Positions 63,754-64,000 of a stretch of DNA of 64,000 nt are shown piece by piece. Location: positions 248,001-312,000 of the forward strand of contig NZ_VTEX01000005.1 in assembly GCF_008180865.1 (NCBI RefSeq), given 5' to 3'. The DNA comes from Rossellomorea aquimaris. GTDB lineage: Bacteria > Bacillota > Bacilli > Bacillales > Bacillaceae_B. How positions within the stretch are numbered: the stretch's first letter is position 1; the number at the start of each line of letters is the position of its first letter. The notes beneath the pieces were generated by a model. It made no database searches, was not told the origin of the DNA, and saw only the letters and a list, made by a program, of their open reading frames with translations. The position numbers and the translations under genes are program-made.

Positions 63754-64000
63754 TTAAACTGAATGTTTTTCTCCAGAAAGTGTGGAAAGGGGCTTTGTCT
63801 TGAACTTAGCCATACCGCCTCTCCAGTACCGAAGTATCTTGAAACCTACTAGGATAGCATTCCCTATGCGAAACTGGATAATACATGAAAATTGCGTTTG
63901 GATCACAGCATGCTGGAACGTCGGAGTCACCTCTATGACGGGCATGGACTGAAGGCGCATATAACCGCTCAGAATCCCGATGATACTCCCTTTCATCCCC
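63754..64000 (-). CDS. ytfI: DUF2953 protein YtfI (C-terminal part, runs off the right edge)
   Basis: Only about 80 C-terminal residues are visible, including VIEVTPTFQHAVIQTQFSCI and RIGNAILVGFKILRYWRGG. They fit the end of DUF2953 membrane proteins, which precede ytfJ in Bacillus. The start lies beyond the window. The function is unknown, with a likely sporulation link by operon. Confidence 0.8.
   Translation of the reverse strand, partial: GMKGSIIGILSGYMRLQSMPVIEVTPTFQHAVIQTQFSCIIQFRIGNAILVGFKILRYWRGGMAKFKTKPLSTLSGEKHSV

Overview
The window reads as chromosomal DNA of a low-to-moderate GC, endospore-forming member of the Bacillaceae, probably near the marine Bacillus/Rossellomorea group; the genus is an inference. 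Support comes from the argH-argG-(ecsC)-ackA-ytxK-tpx-ytfJ-ytfI block, which resembles the Bacillus subtilis order, a GerA-type germination protein, the spore protein YtfJ, and classic Firmicute cis-RNAs: an S-box before metNIQ, a T-box before ileS and a ydaO-type c-di-AMP riboswitch before kdp. No rRNA, tRNA, CRISPR array, phage or intact insertion sequence was seen.

Layout. 0-3.7 kb: metN-metI-metQ and an M20 peptidase, read leftward from an S-box. 4.3-5.7 kb: a peptide-sensing (RRNPP/NprR-like) regulator overlapping a gene for a small secreted peptide, a probable quorum-sensing cassette. 5.9-7.2 kb: a PadR/DUF2812/membrane-protein operon with two operators. 7.5-10.1 kb: two related secreted DUF2599-like proteins and a BdbC/BdbD thiol oxidase pair. 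10.4-11.5 kb: an ECF sigma/anti-sigma pair. 11.7-16.7 kb: an accessory, partly decayed stretch with a GNAT enzyme, the wreck of a nucleoside deoxyribosyltransferase, a class A beta-lactamase divergent from an SGNH esterase/PadR pair, and broken NUDIX and serine hydrolase genes. 16.8-20.7 kb: proline catabolism (PutR-like regulator, P5C dehydrogenase, proline dehydrogenase).

21-30.7 kb: mgtC behind a candidate attenuator, an orphan gerA, then the potassium operon. This runs riboswitch, receiver-like protein, 35-aa membrane ORF, kdpF, kdpA, kdpB, kdpC, a kinase-less kdpD and a CBS protein. 31-36.6 kb: DUF2294 protein, a second ECF sigma/DUF4030 pair, a soluble PAS chemoreceptor, GNAT, and a DUF2087 regulator with a GIY-YIG protein. 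36.8-40.2 kb: a long type-2-like isoleucyl-tRNA synthetase under a T-box. 40.3-40.6 kb: a tiny holin-like type I toxin gene. 40.9-48.3 kb: Lrp/EamA pair and assorted small housekeeping or membrane genes, one frameshifted. 48.5-53.1 kb: MMPL transporter plus a heptad-repeat exported protein, divergent from a TetR regulator. 53.3-64 kb: quinone oxidoreductase, universal stress protein, argGH, EcsC, ackA, ytxK, tpx, ytfJ and the end of ytfI.

The most interesting items are the RRNPP cassette with an apparent ATA start, the secreted-protein/disulfide cluster (its bdbD has an apparent ATT start), the mgtC leader with competing hairpins, the extra genes in the riboswitch-controlled kdp operon, the type I toxin locus with a long-range 5'/3' repeat, the duplicated palindrome between bla and the esterase operon, and three unrelated arrays around ackA that share a period near 20 bp. 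All family calls come from reading translated sequence, without database searches.
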